This document shows, one piece after another, positions 1 to 8,261 of a stretch of DNA of 64,000 nucleotides. Position 1 is the stretch's first letter. The number at the start of each line of letters is the position of its first letter. The stretch covers positions 2,790,001 through 2,854,000 of the forward strand of contig NZ_CP039731.1 of NCBI RefSeq assembly GCF_005155025.1. Reading direction: 5' to 3'. Both the position numbers and the translations under genes were made by a program. The notes under the pieces are model-generated. The model had not been told where the DNA came from. It worked only from the letters and a program-made list of their open reading frames with translations, and ran no database searches. Source of the DNA: Aquitalea aquatilis. Its GTDB lineage: Bacteria > Pseudomonadota > Gammaproteobacteria > Burkholderiales > Chromobacteriaceae.

Positions 1-1
1 T

Positions 2-1354
2 TCGCTGATGGGCAATGCCGGTATCGCCCATGTGCGTTACCCCACGGCAGGTTCTGCTTCCAGTCTGGCGGAAGCCCAGCCTTTCTATGTCAACTCGCCG
101 TTTGGCATCGTGCTGGCGCACAACGGCAATCTGACCAATACCGAAGAGTTGAAGGCGGACATGTTCCGTCACGACCTGCGTCATATCAACACCAACTCCG
201 ACTCTGAAGTCCTGCTCAACGTGTTTGCCCATGAATTGGCCGAACGTGTAGTAGGTTTCGAACTGAGCGTGGATGCCATTTTTGGCGCGGTTGAGGCCGT
301 GCATCGCCGTGTGCGTGGTGCCTATGCCGTGGTGGCCCTGATTGCAGGTTACGGCCTGGTGGCCTTCCGTGACCCCAATGGGATCCGCCCGCTGGTGATC
401 GGCAGCACTCATGTGACGGGCAAAGCCGAATACATGTTTGCGTCGGAATCGGTGGCGCTGGATTGCTCCGGTTTCAGCATCTTGCGCGATGTTGAGCCGG
501 GCGAAGGGGTGTTCGTCAGCTTCGATGGTGACTTCCATGCCCGCCCGTGTGCCAAGGAAGTGCGTCATGCACCCTGCTTGTTTGAGTATGTTTACTTTGC
601 CCGGCCGGATTCGGTGATCGACGGTGCCTCGGTTTATCAGGCTCGTATCGTGATGGGTGAAAAGCTGGGTGAGAAAATCCGCCAGGTGCTGCCGCAGCTG
701 GATATCGACGTGGTGATGCCGATTCCGGATACCAGCCGTCCGAGTGCGCTGGCGCTGGCCAATAGCCTGGGTCTGCCGTATCGCGAAGGTTTCATCAAGA
801 ACCGCTACATCGGCCGCACCTTCATCATGCCGGGCCAGGCAGTACGCAAAAAATCGGTACGTCAGAAGCTCAATCCGGTGGCTTGCGAATTCAAGGATCG
901 CAATGTGCTGCTGGTGGATGACTCCATCGTGCGCGGCACCACTTCCAAGGAAATCGTACAGATGGCGCGCGATGCGGGTGCCCGCAAGGTGTACTTCGCC
1001 TCAGCCGCTCCGGCGGTGCGTTTCCCCAATGTCTATGGTATCGACATGCCGACCCGTGCCGAATTGCTGGCAACCGGGCGTACCGAGCAGGAGATTGCCG
1101 AAGAAATCGGTGCCGATGCCGTGATCTATCAGGATCTGGCTGCCCTGCAGGAGGCGGTACACTCGGTCAATCCCAAGCTGCACGAGTTTGAAACTTCCTG
1201 CTTCGACGGCCAGTACATTACCGGCGACATTACCGCAGCCTATCTGGATGCGATCGAATGCGCCCGTGGCGATAGCGGCAAGAAAGAGGAAAATCCGGTC
1301 AGCACCCAGATGATCGACTTGAACCTGAATGTGGCTGAACAAAACCTGATGTAA
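2..1354 (+). CDS. purF: Amidophosphoribosyltransferase (5' end outside window)
   Basis: This enzyme makes 5-phosphoribosylamine from PRPP and glutamine, the first committed step of purine synthesis, in the cytoplasm. The frame is open from the window edge. The first ATG at position 8 is internal, because the family (about 505 residues in E. coli) begins with a catalytic Cys that lies upstream; about 55-60 residues are missing. The glutaminase half is visible ([15 protein letters not shown]), followed by the phosphoribosyltransferase half with the PRPP loop [14 protein letters not shown] terminator follows at once, so it ends its transcription unit. Confidence 0.97.
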   Translation, partial: SLMGNAGIAHVRYPTAGSASSLAEAQPFYVNSPFGIVLAHNGNLTNTEELKADMFRHDLRHINTNSDSEVLLNVFAHELAERVVGFELSVDAIFGAVEAVHRRVRGAYAVVALIAGYGLVAFRDPNGIRPLVIGSTHVTGKAEYMFASESVALDCSGFSILRDVEPGEGVFVSFDGDFHARPCAKEVRHAPCLFEYVYFARPDSVIDGASVYQARIVMGEKLGEKIRQVLPQLDIDVVMPIPDTSRPSALALANSLGLPYREGFIKNRYIGRTFIMPGQAVRKKSVRQKLNPVACEFKDRNVLLVDDSIVRGTTSKEIVQMARDAGARKVYFASAAPAVRFPNVYGIDMPTRAELLATGRTEQEIAEEIGADAVIYQDLAALQEAVHSVNPKLHEFETSCFDGQYITGDITAAYLDAIECARGDSGKKEENPVSTQMIDLNLNVAEQNLM

Positions 1355-1366
1355 GTCAGGGCTTGC

Positions 1367-1393
1367 AAAAAACCGGCTGCGGCCGGTTTTTTC
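1367..1393 (+). terminator. Intrinsic terminator after purF
   Basis: A 6-bp GC-rich stem ACCGGC/GCCGGT with a 4-nt loop is followed by a run of T. It lies 12 bases after the purF stop and separates purF from metZ. Confidence 0.85.
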
Positions 1394-1541
1394 TTTGTAG
1401 CTGCCGCACATAGCGCTGGTAGCTGACATCCATATGCCGCAATTTCATTTAAATAATGCCGGGCGATCAGGCAATATAGGCAGCACAAGGCGGTGGCCGG
1501 TCATGGTGACCTGCAGCCGATAACAAGACCCGAGAATCATC

Positions 1542-2726
1542 ATGTCAGTTGAAAATACCCCGGAGCAATACCACGCTGAGACGCTGGCGATCCGTGGTGG
1601 TCGTGAAAGCAGCGACTATCGCGAACATAGCCAGGCGCTGCATCTTACTTCCAGCTTTTGCTACGAATCTGCCGAACAGGCTGCTGCCATGTTCATGGGC
1701 GAGATCGAAGGCTATACCTATTCCCGCTTCACCAATCCCACGGTGAATGCATTTCAGCAGCGCCTGGCGCTGATGGAAGGTGGCGAGCGCGCCATTGCCA
1801 CAGCCACCGGCATGGCGGCCATCCAGGCCATCATGATGAGCCTGCTGAAAGCAGGCGATCATATTGTTTCCTCGCAAAGCCTGTTTGGCTCGACCACCAA
1901 TCTTTTTGCCGGTTTGCTGGCGAAGTTTGGCGTGGAAACCACCTTTGTCGATGCGACTGATTTGTCGGCTTGGGAGGCTGCAGCCAAGCCTAACAGCAAG
2001 CTGTTCTTTCTTGAGACACCGTCTAATCCCCTGACCGAGATTGCCGATATCGCTGCGGTGGCGGCCATTGCCCACCGGCATGATGCCTTGCTGGTGGTGG
2101 ATAACAGTTTCTGTTCGCCGGCGCTGCAGCAGCCGCTCAAATTGGGCGCTGATCTGGTGATGCACTCGGCTACCAAGTATCTGGATGGCCATGGTCGGGT
2201 CATGGGTGGTGCCGTGGTGGGCAGCCATGCTCTGGTCGAGCAGGTTTATCTGCATGTGCGTACCGCAGGCCCCACCCTGGCGCCGTTCAATGCCTGGGTG
2301 CTGCTATCCGGCCTGGAAACGCTGTCGCTCCGTATGGAAAAGCACAGCGCCAATGCACTGCAACTGGCCCAGTGGCTGGAAGCGCACCCGGCGGTGGAGC
2401 GTGTCTACTATCCGGGACTGGCCAGTCATCCCCAGCACGCGCTGGCTGCGCGTCAGCAGCAGGGCGGTGGGGCGGTGGTGTCTTTCGTGGTAAAAGGAGG
2501 GCGTGCCGGTGCATGGAAGCTGGTGGACGGTGTGCAGCTGATCTCGCGTACTGCCAACCTGGGCGATGTAAAGAGTACAATTACCCACCCGGCATCGACC
2601 ACCCATGCGCGCGTCGCCCCGGAAGTCAGGCTGAAGGCTGGCATCGAAGAGGGCTTGATCCGCGTTGCGGTGGGGCTGGAGAACGTTGCCGACCTGCAGG
2701 CCGATCTGGCACGTGGGCTTGACTAA
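1542..2726 (+). CDS. metZ: O-succinylhomoserine sulfhydrylase
   Basis: This PLP enzyme of the Cys/Met metabolism family would make homocysteine directly from O-succinylhomoserine and sulfide in methionine synthesis. It has 394 residues, normal for MetZ. The PLP lysine sits in HSATKYLDGHGRVMGG, and the family motifs TYSRFTNPT and ETPSNPLTEI are present. The VMGG form after the lysine is typical of MetZ rather than cystathionine gamma-synthase, but the substrate is inferred from the family. purF-metZ adjacency is common in beta- and gammaproteobacteria. The gene has its own terminator. Confidence 0.93.
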   Translation: MSVENTPEQYHAETLAIRGGRESSDYREHSQALHLTSSFCYESAEQAAAMFMGEIEGYTYSRFTNPTVNAFQQRLALMEGGERAIATATGMAAIQAIMMSLLKAGDHIVSSQSLFGSTTNLFAGLLAKFGVETTFVDATDLSAWEAAAKPNSKLFFLETPSNPLTEIADIAAVAAIAHRHDALLVVDNSFCSPALQQPLKLGADLVMHSATKYLDGHGRVMGGAVVGSHALVEQVYLHVRTAGPTLAPFNAWVLLSGLETLSLRMEKHSANALQLAQWLEAHPAVERVYYPGLASHPQHALAARQQQGGGAVVSFVVKGGRAGAWKLVDGVQLISRTANLGDVKSTITHPASTTHARVAPEVRLKAGIEEGLIRVAVGLENVADLQADLARGLD

Positions 2727-2755
2727 ACATTAAACCCTGCGTTTCATTCAAACGA

Positions 2756-2786
2756 ACGGCAGTCTAAACTTAGACTGCCGTTTTCG
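2756..2786 (+). terminator. Intrinsic terminator after metZ
   Basis: A perfect 12-bp stem ACGGCAGTCTAA/TTAGACTGCCGT with a very small loop is followed by TTTT. It separates metZ from the fatty-acid regulator unit. Confidence 0.85.
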
Positions 2787-2830
2787 CGATGGTAGCGAGG
2801 AAATCCGCAGTAGCAGCGCGGATGATTTTC

Positions 2831-2859
2831 TTGACACTGATCAAATTAAAACGTAAGTT
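2831..2859 (+). promoter_or_regulatory. Sigma-70 promoter of the PsrA-like regulator gene
   Basis: A consensus -35 TTGACA (2831-2836), a 17-bp spacer and a -10 TAAGTT (2854-2859) lie just upstream of the TetR-family gene. The predicted start near 2866 falls inside the candidate PsrA operator. Confidence 0.65.
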
Positions 2860-2860
2860 T

Positions 2861-2874
2861 GAAACGCTTGTTCG
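2861..2874. promoter_or_regulatory. Candidate PsrA operator (autoregulation)
   Basis: GAAACGCTTGTTCG fits the Pseudomonas PsrA box (G/C)AAAC-N2-4-GTTT(G/C) with a mismatch in the right arm. It overlaps the predicted transcription start of the regulator gene, where bound repressor would block the promoter. Confidence 0.5.
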
Positions 2875-2883
2875 AAAGCTGAG

Positions 2884-3573
2884 ATGGACAAGACCAAATA
2901 CCCTGCAAGTACAAAAAAGGCACAAGAGAACATGGAAGCCAGCCGCCCGGATACGGCAACGCGAATCCTTGACGTTTCCGAGCGTCTGTTCGTGGAGCAC
3001 GGTTTCGAGGCTACCTCGCTTCGCATGATTACTCAGCAGGCCGAAGTCAACCTGGCCGCAGTGAATTATCACTTCGGCTCAAAGGATGCGCTGTTCGAAT
3101 CCGTGTTCATGCGCAGGCTGGCGCCCTTGATAGCGTCCTGCCTGGCGGAGCTGGATGAGCTGGAGACAAGAGAAGAGAAGCTGTCGGTGGAGAGCCTGGT
3201 TACGACGTTCATTCGTCCGTGTCTGGCGCTGTCCAAGGACCCTGCGAGGGGCGGGGCCCTGTTTGTCAGACTTCTGTCGCGTACGCTGGTGGAAAACCAC
3301 CGTCTGCTGCGCGAAACCATCTCCCAGCAATACAGTGTGTTCGTGCAACGCTACTCGCGCGCCTTTCATCATGCGCTGCCCGAGCTTGGTGTTGAGGAGT
3401 TGGCCTGGCGGATGCATTTTGCGTTCAGTGTCATGTTCAACGCCTTTGCCGGAAACGATGTGCTGAAGATATTCACGCGCAGCCAGATCGTTTCCGCGAG
3501 GGACCCTGACATGATCGTGAAATATCTTGTGCCGTTTGTGGTTGCCGGGTTGGTCTCGCCTGTCGAAGGTTAA
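2884..3573 (+). CDS. psrA: TetR-family regulator, PsrA-like fatty-acid repressor
   Basis: The protein has an N-terminal TetR helix-turn-helix (TSLRMITQQAEVNLAAVNYH, about residues 45-65) and a helical ligand domain, 229 residues in all. In Pseudomonas, PsrA represses itself and beta-oxidation genes and is released by long-chain acyl-CoA. Here the gene directly precedes fadE, and matching boxes occur at its own promoter and upstream of fadL. A second ATG at 2932 would give 213 residues and has a slightly better purine stretch, so the start is uncertain. Assignment to PsrA rather than another TetR fatty-acid sensor rests on neighbours and operators. Confidence 0.75.
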   Translation: MDKTKYPASTKKAQENMEASRPDTATRILDVSERLFVEHGFEATSLRMITQQAEVNLAAVNYHFGSKDALFESVFMRRLAPLIASCLAELDELETREEKLSVESLVTTFIRPCLALSKDPARGGALFVRLLSRTLVENHRLLRETISQQYSVFVQRYSRAFHHALPELGVEELAWRMHFAFSVMFNAFAGNDVLKIFTRSQIVSARDPDMIVKYLVPFVVAGLVSPVEG

Positions 3574-3600
3574 GCAGGGTCAACACGAGGGTAAATCACA

Positions 3601-6054
3601 ATGTTTGCTGCTGTTCTTCTCATCGCACTGATTGGTGCCTTGGCGTATTACCGCGCGCCGGTGCTGGCGTGGACTGTCGTGCTGGCGGCCTGGCTCGCTA
3701 CGCTGCAATTTGCGTTTGGCTGCCCTGTCTCCGTCGCCGTCTGGAGTGTTGCCGCCATCGTGGCGGCTGTATTGAATATCGTCCCTTTGCGCCGTGCCGT
3801 GTTCACCGGCCCGGTGTTTGGCATTTTCAAGAAAATCACTCCGGCGATGTCCCAAACCGAGCAAGAGGCGATCAATGCCGGCACGGTGTGGTGGGATCGG
3901 GATCTGTTTTCCGGCAAGCCGGATTATCAGCGCCTGCTGTCCTTTCCTGATGCCAAGCTGAATGCAGAAGAGCAGGCCTTTCTGGATGGCCCGACCGAGC
4001 AGCTCTGCTCGATGATTGATGACTGGAAAATCACCCATGAGCTGAAGGATCTGCCGCCGGAAGTGTGGCAGTTCATCAAGGACAATGGCTTCCTGGGGAT
4101 GATCGTCAAAAAGAAATATGGCGGTCTGGAGTTTTCCAACTATGCCCATGCCAAGGTGGTGACCAAGATTGCCACGCGTGGTGGTACGGCAGCGGTATCG
4201 GTGATGGTGCCCAATTCGCTCGGACCGGGTGAGCTGCTGCAGCATTACGGCACCGAAGCGCAAAAAGACTACTACCTGCCGCGTCTGGCCAAGGGTGTTG
4301 AGGTGCCTTGCTTTGCCCTGACCAGCCCCTACGCGGGTTCCGATGCCGGCAGCATTCCTGACTACGGCATTGTCTGTCGTGGTAGCTATACCGATCCGCG
4401 TACCGGTGAGCATCATGAAAATGTGCTGGGCCTGCGTGTCAGCTGGGAGAAGCGCTGGATTACCCTGGCGCCGGTTGCCACCATTCTGGGTCTGGCATTC
4501 AAGATGTACGACCCGGATCACTTGCTGGGTGACAAGGAAGAAATCGGCATCACCTGCGCGCTGGTGCCGACCGAACATGAAGGTGTATGCATTGGTCGTC
4601 GTCACTTCCCTGGCGGTGCGGCTTTCATGAATGGTCCGACCTGGGGCAAGGATGTGTTCATTCCGCTGGAGTGGATCATCGGTGGTCGCGAGTTTGCCGG
4701 CCAGGGCTGGCGCATGCTGGTGGAGTGCTTGTCGGTTGGTCGCTGCATTTCCCTGCCGGCCATGTCGGTGGCTTGCGGTAAGGTCACTACCTTCACGACC
4801 GGTGCTTATGCCCGCATCCGCGATCAGTTTGGTCTGCCCATTGGCAAGTTCGAAGGGGTGGATGAAGCCATGGCACGTATTGGTGGCTATACCTACCAGA
4901 TGGAAGCCTCGCAAGATCTGGCACTGACCGGGCTGGATATGGGTGAAAAACCGTCTGTGCTGTCGGCGGTGCTCAAGTATCACAATACCGAGCGCATGCG
5001 CAAAACCATCAATGACGCGATGGACATTCATGGCGGCAAGGCTGTGGTGCTCGGTCCGCGCAATTATCTGGCGCGCGCCTATCAGTCCATCCCCATCGGC
5101 ATTACGGTGGAAGGCGCCAATATCCTGACTCGTTCCATGATTATTTACGGGCAGGGTGCCATTCGTTGCCATCCTTTTGTGTTGCGCGAGATGAAGGCGG
5201 CGATGGCCAATGATGGTGCCGAGTTTGATCGCGCCATTACCGGTCATATCAATTTTGTTATCAGCAATATCTTCCGCTCCTTGTGGCTGGGGCTGACTGG
5301 TGCGCGCTTTGCCGGCTCGCCGCGTGCGGGTGAGACTGCGACGTACTATAAGCAGATCACGCGTTTCTCCTGTGCTTTTGCCTTGTTGTCTGACATGGCC
5401 ATGTTCAGTCTGGGTGGCTCGCTGAAGTTCCGCGAAAAGCTGTCGGCCCGTCTGGGTGATATGTTGTCCAATCTGTATATCGCTACTGCCTGCCTCAAGC
5501 GTTTCGAGCGCGAAGGCGCGCAGAAGGAAGATCTGGCCGTGCTGCGCTGGGCGGTTGAGAATGCACTGTTTGATTTGCAGACTGCCATGGATGGCTTCCT
5601 TGCCAACTTGCCAAGTCGTGGTCTGGCCGTGGTGTTGCGCAAGATCATCTTCCCGTGGGGGCTGACACTGAAGCCGGCATCCGACCGTATCGGTACCAAG
5701 GTGGCGCGCGCCATGATGGAGCTGGGTGGTATGCGTGAGCGACTGACGCGCGGTATGTATGTGCCGCCTTCCGAAGAGGATGCGGTTGGCGTGCTGCAAC
5801 ATGCGCTGACGGCCATTCTGGCCACTGAGCCGGTTGAGCAGAAGCTGCGCAAGCTGGCACGCGATGGCAAGTTCCAGACAATTACCGCCAAGGAAAGACT
5901 GGAAGAGGCCTTGCGTGCAGGTCTGGTGACACAAGCCGAATTCGATGCGGTAGCGCGTGCGCGCAAGCTGAAGCGTGATGTCATCATGGTGGATGATTTC
6001 GACATGGCGCTTGAGCGTCATGATGAAGCGCTGCTGCAGCGACACATTTTCTGA
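3601..6054 (+). CDS. fadE: Acyl-CoA dehydrogenase, FadE type
   Basis: This FAD enzyme makes the first oxidation of acyl-CoA in beta-oxidation. At 817 residues it matches the long FadE type (814 in E. coli), not the ~380-residue dehydrogenases. Two hydrophobic segments open the protein (about residues 1-20 and 22-60), suggesting attachment to the inner membrane. The dehydrogenase core follows, with FALTSPYAGSDAGS, NYLARAYQSIPIGITVEGAN and the C-terminal FadE-specific extension. The gene lies 27 bases after the psrA-like stop and is probably co-transcribed with it. Confidence 0.92.
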   Translation: MFAAVLLIALIGALAYYRAPVLAWTVVLAAWLATLQFAFGCPVSVAVWSVAAIVAAVLNIVPLRRAVFTGPVFGIFKKITPAMSQTEQEAINAGTVWWDRDLFSGKPDYQRLLSFPDAKLNAEEQAFLDGPTEQLCSMIDDWKITHELKDLPPEVWQFIKDNGFLGMIVKKKYGGLEFSNYAHAKVVTKIATRGGTAAVSVMVPNSLGPGELLQHYGTEAQKDYYLPRLAKGVEVPCFALTSPYAGSDAGSIPDYGIVCRGSYTDPRTGEHHENVLGLRVSWEKRWITLAPVATILGLAFKMYDPDHLLGDKEEIGITCALVPTEHEGVCIGRRHFPGGAAFMNGPTWGKDVFIPLEWIIGGREFAGQGWRMLVECLSVGRCISLPAMSVACGKVTTFTTGAYARIRDQFGLPIGKFEGVDEAMARIGGYTYQMEASQDLALTGLDMGEKPSVLSAVLKYHNTERMRKTINDAMDIHGGKAVVLGPRNYLARAYQSIPIGITVEGANILTRSMIIYGQGAIRCHPFVLREMKAAMANDGAEFDRAITGHINFVISNIFRSLWLGLTGARFAGSPRAGETATYYKQITRFSCAFALLSDMAMFSLGGSLKFREKLSARLGDMLSNLYIATACLKRFEREGAQKEDLAVLRWAVENALFDLQTAMDGFLANLPSRGLAVVLRKIIFPWGLTLKPASDRIGTKVARAMMELGGMRERLTRGMYVPPSEEDAVGVLQHALTAILATEPVEQKLRKLARDGKFQTITAKERLEEALRAGLVTQAEFDAVARARKLKRDVIMVDDFDMALERHDEALLQRHIF

Positions 6055-6158
6055 ATCAATTTTCTACACTGAATGAAGTGCCGGATGGAGCCATCCGGCC
6101 GTTCAGTCAAGAAGCTGCCTGGCGGCTTCTTTGCTGAGCGATCACCAGGAGCGCCACG

Positions 6159-6539
6159 ATGGATTGCAATGCACAGCGTTTTCCCACTTTACGGGTACGT
6201 GCTCTACCGACCGCCACCAATGCTTATGGCAAGGTGCAGGCCGGTTGGTTGATGGGGCAGATCGATATGGCCGGCAGTCTGGATGCTGAGCGTCTGGCGC
6301 GTGGTCCGGTGGCGACGGTGGCAGTGAATGCTTTCCAGTTTACCCACCCCATTTTATTGGGAGACGTGGTCAATCTATACGTGGAAAGGCTGCGCGTGGG
6401 GCAGAAGTCCGTCACGCTGAAGATAGCAGTGGAGGCAGAAAGGCTGGATGGTGAGCTGGTGTTTGTGACTGAGGTCATTGCAACATTTGTGGCCGTGGAT
6501 ATGGATGGTAGATCGCGTAATTTGGCTGAAGTTTGCTGA
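6159..6539 (+). CDS. Acyl-CoA thioesterase, YciA/hot-dog family
   Basis: The 126-residue protein has the hot-dog thioesterase pattern: NAYGKVQAGWLMGQIDMAG, then FTHPILLGDVVNLYVERLRVG. Such proteins cleave acyl-CoA to free fatty acid and CoA in the cytoplasm. A good ribosome site (AGGAG) lies upstream of the ATG. Its place between fadE and fadL suggests a role in balancing acyl-CoA pools. The exact substrate cannot be read from the sequence. Confidence 0.8.
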   Translation: MDCNAQRFPTLRVRALPTATNAYGKVQAGWLMGQIDMAGSLDAERLARGPVATVAVNAFQFTHPILLGDVVNLYVERLRVGQKSVTLKIAVEAERLDGELVFVTEVIATFVAVDMDGRSRNLAEVC

Positions 6540-6571
6540 TTTTGTGCGCTGTTGTTGTCTTGATGCGAATT

Positions 6572-6594
6572 GAAACGGACGTTTGGAACAAACG
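6572..6594. promoter_or_regulatory. Two overlapping candidate PsrA operators upstream of fadL
   Basis: GAAAC-GGAC-GTTTG (6572-6585) and GTTTG-GAA-CAAAC (6581-6593) share the central GTTTG. The first is an excellent match to the PsrA box with N4. The second is the same half-sites in the opposite order. They lie about 120-140 bases before fadL. Confidence 0.55.
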
Positions 6595-6606
6595 CTCTTA
6601 TTTTAG

Positions 6607-6634
6607 TGGACATGCTCTAATTCTCTGGTAGTAT
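6607..6634 (+). promoter_or_regulatory. Candidate fadL promoter
   Basis: TGGACA (6607-6612) and TAGTAT (6629-6634) are separated by 16 bp. This is a plausible sigma-70 promoter just downstream of the operator pair, giving a leader of about 70 bases. Confidence 0.4.
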
Positions 6635-6710
6635 CCAAAATGATCCGTAGCAATACGGACATAAAAAGCGACTAGGACTACATACAGATATATTCGCAGA
6701 GAGGGATAAC

Positions 6711-8138
6711 ATGAAACTCAAGCACCTCAGCCAATCCGTGATGCTCATGGGAGTTGCCGTCGGGGCGTTCTCTTCCACAGCACTGGCTTCCGGTTACCAC
6801 TTCGGCTCACAAAGCGTTTCCGCGCAAGGGACGGCATTTGCCAACGGCGCAGAAGCTGCCGATGCATCGACCATCTTCTACAACCCAGCTGGCATGTCGC
6901 GTCTGACTGGCACCAATTTCTCCGGTGGTCTGACGCTGGTAGTGCCGGATTCGGAATACACCGACAAGGGCTCCAAGAATGTAAATGGCACTGCTATCAG
7001 CGGTGGGAATGGTGGTAATTTCGCTCCTGATTATGTTGTCGCACCATCGTTCTACGCCACGCATCAGCTGAATGATAAGTGGACGGTTGGCTTGGGTATT
7101 TTCGTGCCGTTCGGTGCGCAGCTGGATTATGGCAATACCTGGGCAGGTCGTTATGCGCTGGAAAGCATCAAGCTGGAAACGCTGAACTTTAATCCTTCCG
7201 TTTCTTTCAAGCTTGATGAGCATCATTCCTTTGGTGCCGGCATTTCTGCTCAGTACATGAAAGCTACCTTGAGCAAGGCTGTGGATGTTGCTGGTGGTTT
7301 TAGTTCGCTACCGGCTGCACAGCAGTCGGCGATTATCAGCCAGATTATTACAGCTGGGGGCAACCCGGCTAAGCTCGGCAGCGTACAGCCAGGTCAAGCG
7401 TCTTTGGATGCGGATGGCTGGGGTTACGGTATGAACTTGGGCTACATGTTCCAGTTGAACGAAAACACTCGATTTGGCCTTGCATATCGTTCAAATATTC
7501 ATCACAAACTTGATGGAAATGCGAACTGGAATTTCAATAATGTAAGTACCGATCCGGTAATTAATGCCACCATTCAGGGTTTGGCCAAAAAGCTTGGTCA
7601 TGTTTCTTCTGGTGGTTCAGTTACTGTGGATACCCCGGAATCGATTTCAGCCAACGCTTTCCACAAACTGAATGACAAAGTTGATTTGATGGCCGACCTG
7701 ACCTGGACGCGTCATTCGCGCATGGACAGCATCGATATCAAGTTCAGCCAACCGGGTGAGGGCGATCTGGTCATCAAACAGGGATGGCGCGATACCTATA
7801 AATTGTCCTTGGGTGGAAATTATCACTACAGTGATGCGCTGACCTTGCGTACGGGTGTCGCATATGATCAATCGCCAGTTAAAAATGACGATTTGCGCCA
7901 CCCGGCACTGCCGGATAGTGACCGCTACTGGTTGTCTTTCGGTGCCAATTACAAGCTGAGCAAGCAGTCATCGGTTGACTTTGCATACTCCTACGTATTC
8001 TTCAAGAATGCCAATATCAACTACAAAGATGGTTGCAACCCGAATAGCACCACCTGCACGGGTAATGGTGAAAGCACGGTCGGTAGCTACAAGACCAATC
8101 TGCAATTCCTTGGTCTGCAGTACAACTACAGCTTCTAA
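6711..8138 (+). CDS. fadL: Outer-membrane long-chain fatty-acid transporter FadL
   Basis: FadL-family beta-barrels take long-chain fatty acids or other hydrophobic compounds across the outer membrane. The 475-residue protein starts with a signal peptide (cleavage likely after ALA near residue 26). The FadL-family IFYNPAGMSRL motif follows in the N-terminal plug region, and alternating aromatic strands end in a C-terminal Phe (LQYNYSF), as outer-membrane proteins do. The candidate PsrA operators upstream and the flanking beta-oxidation genes support fatty acids as substrate. Confidence 0.9.
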   Translation: MKLKHLSQSVMLMGVAVGAFSSTALASGYHFGSQSVSAQGTAFANGAEAADASTIFYNPAGMSRLTGTNFSGGLTLVVPDSEYTDKGSKNVNGTAISGGNGGNFAPDYVVAPSFYATHQLNDKWTVGLGIFVPFGAQLDYGNTWAGRYALESIKLETLNFNPSVSFKLDEHHSFGAGISAQYMKATLSKAVDVAGGFSSLPAAQQSAIISQIITAGGNPAKLGSVQPGQASLDADGWGYGMNLGYMFQLNENTRFGLAYRSNIHHKLDGNANWNFNNVSTDPVINATIQGLAKKLGHVSSGGSVTVDTPESISANAFHKLNDKVDLMADLTWTRHSRMDSIDIKFSQPGEGDLVIKQGWRDTYKLSLGGNYHYSDALTLRTGVAYDQSPVKNDDLRHPALPDSDRYWLSFGANYKLSKQSSVDFAYSYVFFKNANINYKDGCNPNSTTCTGNGESTVGSYKTNLQFLGLQYNYSF

Positions 8139-8167
8139 ACAGACAGTAATGGTTTAGGGGCGTGGCA

Positions 8168-8197
8168 GGTTCATGGCGGTGCAAGCCGCCATGAACC
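8168..8197 (+). other. Perfect hairpin between fadL and the beta-oxidation fusion gene
   Basis: A perfect 12-bp stem GGTTCATGGCGG/CCGCCATGAACC has a 6-nt loop and no T run. It may stabilise or attenuate the mRNA between the two genes, but it is not a standard intrinsic terminator. Confidence 0.5.
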
Positions 8198-8261
8198 GAA
8201 AGCAAGGCAGGCATGAGGGGCCTGCCCCATGATTGATGAGTTTCAACATAACGAGGAAACC

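Noticed and set aside
3580-6045. Minus-strand frame of 821 residues
   Set aside because: It lies exactly antisense to fadE, whose protein is clear. The product is His/Gln/Arg-rich without domains, a usual effect of G/C-biased codons.
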